NCBI GenBank assembly: GCA_019423745.1 | Contig: JAHZAV010000063.1 | Span: forward strand, 250 to 7,780 | Length of the DNA: 7,531 nucleotides | Origin: Lachnospiraceae bacterium | Lineage (GTDB): Bacteria > Bacillota > Clostridia > Lachnospirales > Lachnospiraceae | Reading direction: 5' to 3' | Part shown: positions 4,737 through 7,531 of the stretch, piece after piece | How the letters are laid out: the number at the start of each line of letters is the position of its first letter | Numbering within the stretch: the first letter of the stretch is position 1 | Made by a program: the position numbers and the translations under genes | The notes under the pieces: model-generated | Seen by the model: only the letters and a program-made list of their open reading frames with translations | Database searches by the model: none | What the model was told of the DNA's origin: nothing

Positions 4737-5138
4737 ATGAATGAAGTTGTGAAATTTTTACAGGAAAATCCCGTACAGTATCTTGCCACAGTTGGTCGTG
4801 ACGGGAAAGCAAAATGCCGTCCGTTTATGTTCTGCTTTGAGCAGGACGGAAAGCTGTGGTTCTGCACAAATAATACGAAAGATGTTTATAAGGATATTCA
4901 GAATAACCCCTATATTGAAGTTTGTGTTTCTTCTCCGGCGTATGCGTGGATTCGCTTGAACGGGAAAGTTGTTTTTGAGAACAACATGGCAGTAAAAGAA
5001 GGCTGCATGAACAACCCGATTGTAAAGGGACAGTATCAAACCGCAGACAACCCGATTTTTGAGGTATTCTATCTTGAGGACGCACACGCAGTAATCGCTG
5101 ACTTTTCCGGCAACCCGCCGAAAGAATATGACCTGTAA
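4737..5138 (+). CDS. pyridoxamine 5'-phosphate oxidase-like flavin protein
   Basis: A 133-residue protein of the PNPOx-like split-barrel fold, predicted to bind FMN or a related flavin as a cytoplasmic dimer. The start is fixed by a perfect AGGAGG (4722-4727) 9 bases before ATG 4737; upstream in-frame codons run into the divergent promoter and are not credible. Recognisable elements are VVKFLQENPVQYLATVGRDG at the N-terminus, then KCRPFMFCFEQDGKLWFCTNNTKDVYKDIQNNPYIEVC (first strands of the barrel and the flavin phosphate region) and AWIRLNGKVVF. The family includes reductases and many proteins of unknown substrate, so no precise reaction can be named. It is the first gene of the operon and follows the 14-bp tandem repeat. 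Its role may be as a flavin reductase or redox sensor supplying the downstream Fe-S flavoprotein. Confidence 0.88.
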   Translation: MNEVVKFLQENPVQYLATVGRDGKAKCRPFMFCFEQDGKLWFCTNNTKDVYKDIQNNPYIEVCVSSPAYAWIRLNGKVVFENNMAVKEGCMNNPIVKGQYQTADNPIFEVFYLEDAHAVIADFSGNPPKEYDL

Positions 5139-5147
5139 ATAGCAAGA

Positions 5148-5181
5148 GCAGCCCTGCGAGCCGATAAGGTTGCAGGGCTGC
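5148..5181 (+). promoter_or_regulatory. intercistronic stem-loop
   Basis: GCAGCCCTGC (5148-5157) pairs perfectly with GCAGGGCTGC (5172-5181) around a 14-base loop, between the first and second genes of the operon. CCTATATGG follows rather than a T-tract, so it should not be an efficient terminator. It may stabilise the upstream message or lower expression of later genes, and it ends 7 bases before the next ribosome site. Confidence 0.6.
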
Positions 5182-5200
5182 CCTATATGGAGGACACATC

Positions 5201-5834
5201 ATGACTATCCGAGAATATTTTTCCTTTATTGTGGATGAAATTCATTCCACTGTTATAGCTACTGTAGACGATAACGATCTGCCTGTAACTTGTGCCATTG
5301 ACATTATGGATTTTGATGAAAATGGTTTGTATTTTTTAACCGCAAAGGGAAAAGGATTTTATGACAGACTGAAAAAACAGGGCTTCATAGCTCTAACAGG
5401 AATGAGGGGAAAAGATACCTTATCCTGTGTGGCTGTTTCTGTTCGTGGAAAAGTGCGTGAAGTTGGAACAACACTCCTGCCAACACTTTTTCAAAAAAAA
5501 TCCTTATATGAATGAACTCTACCCCAGTGTGGAATCCATGTCTGCCCTTACGGTATTTCAGCTCTACGAAGGAAGTGGGGAATGGTTTGATTTATCCAAA
5601 AAACCGATTGAACGGGCTGGTTTTACATTTGGAGGCGGAAAAGATAATCAAGAACGTTATTTTGTTACGGATAAATGTATTGGGTGTAAATTATGTTATT
5701 CCCGTTGTCCTCAAAAATGTATCGACATAGAAAAAAAGCCTGTTGTGATTCAACAGGAACATTGTTTGCATTGTGGAAACTGTTATGAAATCTGCCCTGT
5801 ACGTGCAATAGAGAAAAGAGGTGGTAGCTTATGA
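5201..5834 (+). pseudogene. PNPOx-like flavoprotein with C-terminal 2x[4Fe-4S] domain, frameshifted at an A8 run
   Basis: A flavin split-barrel domain (MTIREYFSFIVDEIHSTVIATVDDN onward) joined to a bacterial ferredoxin domain. GGAGG at 5189-5193 precedes ATG 5201. The first frame stops early (TGA 5513-5515, 104 residues). The rest of the protein is in another frame from the A8 run at 5493-5500. Removing one A restores LFQKNPYMNELYP and a 210-residue protein. In that repaired protein C159, C162, C165 and C169 (CIGCKLCYSRCP) and C188, C191, C194 and C198 (CLHCGNCYEICP) bind two [4Fe-4S] clusters. The pairing suggests electron transfer between ferredoxin-type clusters and flavin. The stop overlaps the next start (ATGA 5831-5834), so the downstream genes are translationally coupled. 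The cause may be a true mutation, homopolymer slippage used for control, or a sequence error; both halves are otherwise intact. Confidence 0.82.
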
Positions 5835-6610
5835 CGCAGCTTGAACGGCTATATCAACTCAATTCTTTTCTCTTAAATGAAATGCCGCAATATAAAAAGC
5901 AGGCGCTCTCTTTTGGGAAAGATGAAAAAAATCAATTTCAGCTATTTCGGTCACTTGTAAATGTACGCCCGCCAATGCCAGCGTCTTTTCAATTTTTGAA
6001 GATACAGGACGAATATCTGCAAGCAGAGCTTAGGGGCAAAGGGATTACCGATATTGAAAGCTTGACTGCCATTACAGAAGATTTATATTTATGGCAAGGG
6101 GATATTACAACGTTAAAATGCGGAGCGGTTGTTAACGCAGCAAACAGTCAAATGTTAGGGTGCTTTTGCCCTTGTCATGGCTGCATTGATAATGCAATTC
6201 ATACCTTTGCAGGAATACAGCTCAGGCTTGAATGTGATAATCTGATGAAACAACAAGGGCATGAGGAACAGACAGGACAGGCAAAAATCACGCCAGCCTT
6301 TAATTTGCCAAGTGAGTTTGTAATTCATACAGTCGGACCGATTATTCAAGGAAAACTCAAACAATCTGACTGTGAACTGCTTGCAGACTGCTACCGTTCT
6401 TGCCTGTCACTTGCAGAAAAGAATGGAGTAACCAGTATAGCATTTTGTTGTATCTCAACAGGAGAATTTCATTTTCCAAATGAGAAAGCTGCGGAAATTG
6501 CGGTACGGGCAGTTAGGAACTATAAATCTCAAACGCAAAGTAAAATCAAGGTGGTATTTAATGTTTTCAAAGATATGGACGATGAAATCTACCGAAAACT
6601 ATTCGGATAA
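5831..6610 (+). CDS. zinc-type macrodomain protein-ADP-ribosyl hydrolase
   Basis: A 259-residue macrodomain protein that removes ADP-ribose from proteins modified by the neighbouring sirtuin. An N-terminal helical extension (residues 1-80) is typical of the SirTM-linked subclass. The macrodomain follows: LWQGDITTLKCGAVVNAANS (88-106; ADP-ribose-binding GDI and NAAN), MLGCFCPCHGCIDNAIHTFAG (108-128), TGQAKITPAF to VIHTVGP (148-170), and the phosphate loop CISTGEFHFP (207-216). C111, H116 and C118 are in place for the catalytic zinc of the Zn-macro class; further Cys at 113 and 115 are extra. Start ATG 5831 overlaps the previous stop. Its own stop lies inside the start of the sirtuin gene, so the two enzymes are made together. 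Streptococcal and staphylococcal relatives reverse ADP-ribosylation of GcvH-L; the target here is unknown. Confidence 0.92.
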   Translation: MTQLERLYQLNSFLLNEMPQYKKQALSFGKDEKNQFQLFRSLVNVRPPMPASFQFLKIQDEYLQAELRGKGITDIESLTAITEDLYLWQGDITTLKCGAVVNAANSQMLGCFCPCHGCIDNAIHTFAGIQLRLECDNLMKQQGHEEQTGQAKITPAFNLPSEFVIHTVGPIIQGKLKQSDCELLADCYRSCLSLAEKNGVTSIAFCCISTGEFHFPNEKAAEIAVRAVRNYKSQTQSKIKVVFNVFKDMDDEIYRKLFG

Positions 6611-7430
6611 TATAAAAAGACTAAAACAGGCAATCGACAATGCTGATGCAATTCTAATAGGTGCGGGAGCCGGACTATCTGCATCAGCTGGTTACACTTA
6701 TGACGGTGTACGTTTTCAGAAATATTTTGCTGATTTCAACCAGAAATACGGGATTTCTGATATGTATTCCGGCGGTTTCTATCCATACGAAACGCTGGAA
6801 GAATACTGGGCGTGGTGGTCAAGGCATATTTACTGTAACCGTTACGACCAACCGCAAAACGAAGTGTACCAAATGCTGCTGAAATTGATACATGGCAAAG
6901 ATTATTTTGTTCTGACGACCAATGTAGACCATTTATTTCAAATCAACCATTTTGATAAAAAGAGATTATTTTACACACAGGGTGATTATGGCTTATGGCA
7001 GTGTTCAAAAGCGTGTCATCAAAAGACGTATGATAATGAAACGGCAGTCCGAAAAATGATTGCCGAACAACAGAACATGAAAATTCCTTCCGAACTCATT
7101 CCCTATTGTCCTGTTTGTGGCGCACCAATGACAATGAATTTACGGTGTGACAATTCTTTTGTTCAAGACGAAGGCTGGTATCAGGCGAATATCCGATATG
7201 AGGATTTTGTCCGCAGACATAAAGTCTCAAAATTGTTGCTTTTTGAACTGGGTGTAGGCAATAACACACCTGTCATAATTAAATATTCTTTTTGGAAAAT
7301 GACAGTGCAAAATCCTAATGCAATATATTCCTGTGTTAATTTATCTGACGCTTATGCACCAACCGAAATTAAGCGACAGTCAGTATGTCTTGACGGAGAT
7401 ATAGGTACTATTTTGAAAACAGTATCTTGA
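6582..7430 (+). CDS. class M sirtuin (SirTM), protein ADP-ribosyltransferase
   Basis: A 282-residue Sir2-fold NAD+-dependent enzyme of the macrodomain-linked class. It contains ILIGAGAGLSASAGYTYDG (25-42; Rossmann loop for NAD+), LTTNVDHLFQ (111-120; Asn114) and YTQGDYGLWQC (131-141). Gln133 stands where ordinary sirtuins have the catalytic His, a change described for SirTM enzymes and associated with ADP-ribosyl transfer rather than deacylation. The zinc ribbon is C141, C145, C176 and C179 (CSKAC and CPVC). LLFELGVGNNTPVIIKY (219-235) is the second NAD-binding loop. I chose ATG 6582 (MKSTENYSDNIKRLKQ) by the usual distance to the GAGAG loop; ATG 6561 is an alternative. It overlaps the macrodomain gene by 29 bases, giving tight translational coupling. 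It is the last gene of the operon and appears full length. Confidence 0.92.
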   Translation: MKSTENYSDNIKRLKQAIDNADAILIGAGAGLSASAGYTYDGVRFQKYFADFNQKYGISDMYSGGFYPYETLEEYWAWWSRHIYCNRYDQPQNEVYQMLLKLIHGKDYFVLTTNVDHLFQINHFDKKRLFYTQGDYGLWQCSKACHQKTYDNETAVRKMIAEQQNMKIPSELIPYCPVCGAPMTMNLRCDNSFVQDEGWYQANIRYEDFVRRHKVSKLLLFELGVGNNTPVIIKYSFWKMTVQNPNAIYSCVNLSDAYAPTEIKRQSVCLDGDIGTILKTVS

Positions 7431-7531
7431 AATCTTGCTGGAATAGCAAACCCAGCCGAGCCAGTCAACGGCAAGTAAATGGGCTGCGCCCACCGTTGAC
7501 AGCCCCGCCTGTCCTTGCTGGTGGGTAATCA
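7431..7531. other. GC-rich, structured sequence after the operon
   Basis: Composition changes abruptly from AT-rich to GC-rich about 20 bases after the sirtuin stop. GTCAACGG (7464-7471) pairs with CCGTTGAC (7493-7500), and TGGGC (7480-7484) pairs with GCCCA (7488-7492), forming a compound stem with an eight-base bulge on one side. CTTGCTGG is repeated at 7434-7441 and 7514-7521. There is no T-tract, so this is not a standard terminator, and no gene is evident before the window ends. It may be the edge of a different mobile or conjugative element; that is inference. Confidence 0.5.

Noticed and set aside
4825..5202. Minus-strand open frames across the first PNPOx-like gene
   Set aside because: These are Cys/Arg/Leu-rich shadow translations of the conserved plus-strand gene without start signals.
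6480..6581. Longer N-terminus for the sirtuin
   Set aside because: It would overlap the macrodomain's last third, adds a basic sequence unlike SirTM proteins and has no ribosome site. ATG 6582 gives the family's normal distance to the GAGAG loop.

Overview
The window looks like accessory DNA from a low-GC Firmicute, most likely a Clostridia or Lachnospiraceae-type gut anaerobe. This rests on AT-rich coding, strong AGGAGG-type ribosome sites, A-rich leaders, and gene families typical of that group (an IS3-family element, an HxlR regulator, and flavin, Fe-S and macrodomain/SirTM proteins). The assignment is inference: there is no rRNA or other marker gene.

Layout. (1) 1-103 is the 3' end of an unidentified gene. 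(2) 106-1357 is a complete IS3-family insertion sequence. It has 19-bp imperfect inverted ends, a promoter whose -35 lies in the left end, orfA and orfB in the -1 frame, two A-rich slippery heptamers and a downstream stem-loop. (3) 1358-1522 holds the tail of a possibly interrupted gene and a strong intrinsic terminator. (4) 1589-3716 is an AT-rich two-gene cassette with its own promoter: a Cys-rich protein ending in a PD-(D/E)XK nuclease-like domain, then a 270-residue protein of unknown function. Its isolation beside mobile DNA makes it a candidate defence or mobile nuclease module. (5) 3717-4221 is gene-poor and full of repeats: C-runs, inverted repeats and ACTACAC motifs. It includes a truncated start of a low-molecular-weight protein tyrosine phosphatase (MIRVLFICHGNI, cut inside the CX5R loop). 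It reads like a scar or junction of integrated elements. (6) 4222-7430 is a divergent redox/ADP-ribosylation locus. A leftward HxlR-family regulator with a single N-terminal Cys faces a rightward operon. That operon encodes a small PNPOx-like flavin protein, a second PNPOx-like protein fused to a 2x[4Fe-4S] ferredoxin domain (frameshifted here in an A8 run), a zinc-type macrodomain ADP-ribosyl hydrolase and a class M sirtuin (SirTM). (7) 7431-7531 becomes abruptly GC-rich and holds a compound stem-loop, probably the edge of another element.

How the genes may work together. SirTM uses NAD+ to ADP-ribosylate a target and the zinc macrodomain removes the mark. In the described systems the target is a lipoylated GcvH-like protein encoded with a lipoate ligase. 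Neither is in this window. Instead the pair is overlapped by or coupled to flavin and iron-sulfur proteins under a probable thiol- or electrophile-sensing HxlR repressor. That suggests a variant redox-linked reversible ADP-ribosylation operon, and it is the most interesting system here. The AT-rich nuclease cassette is second.
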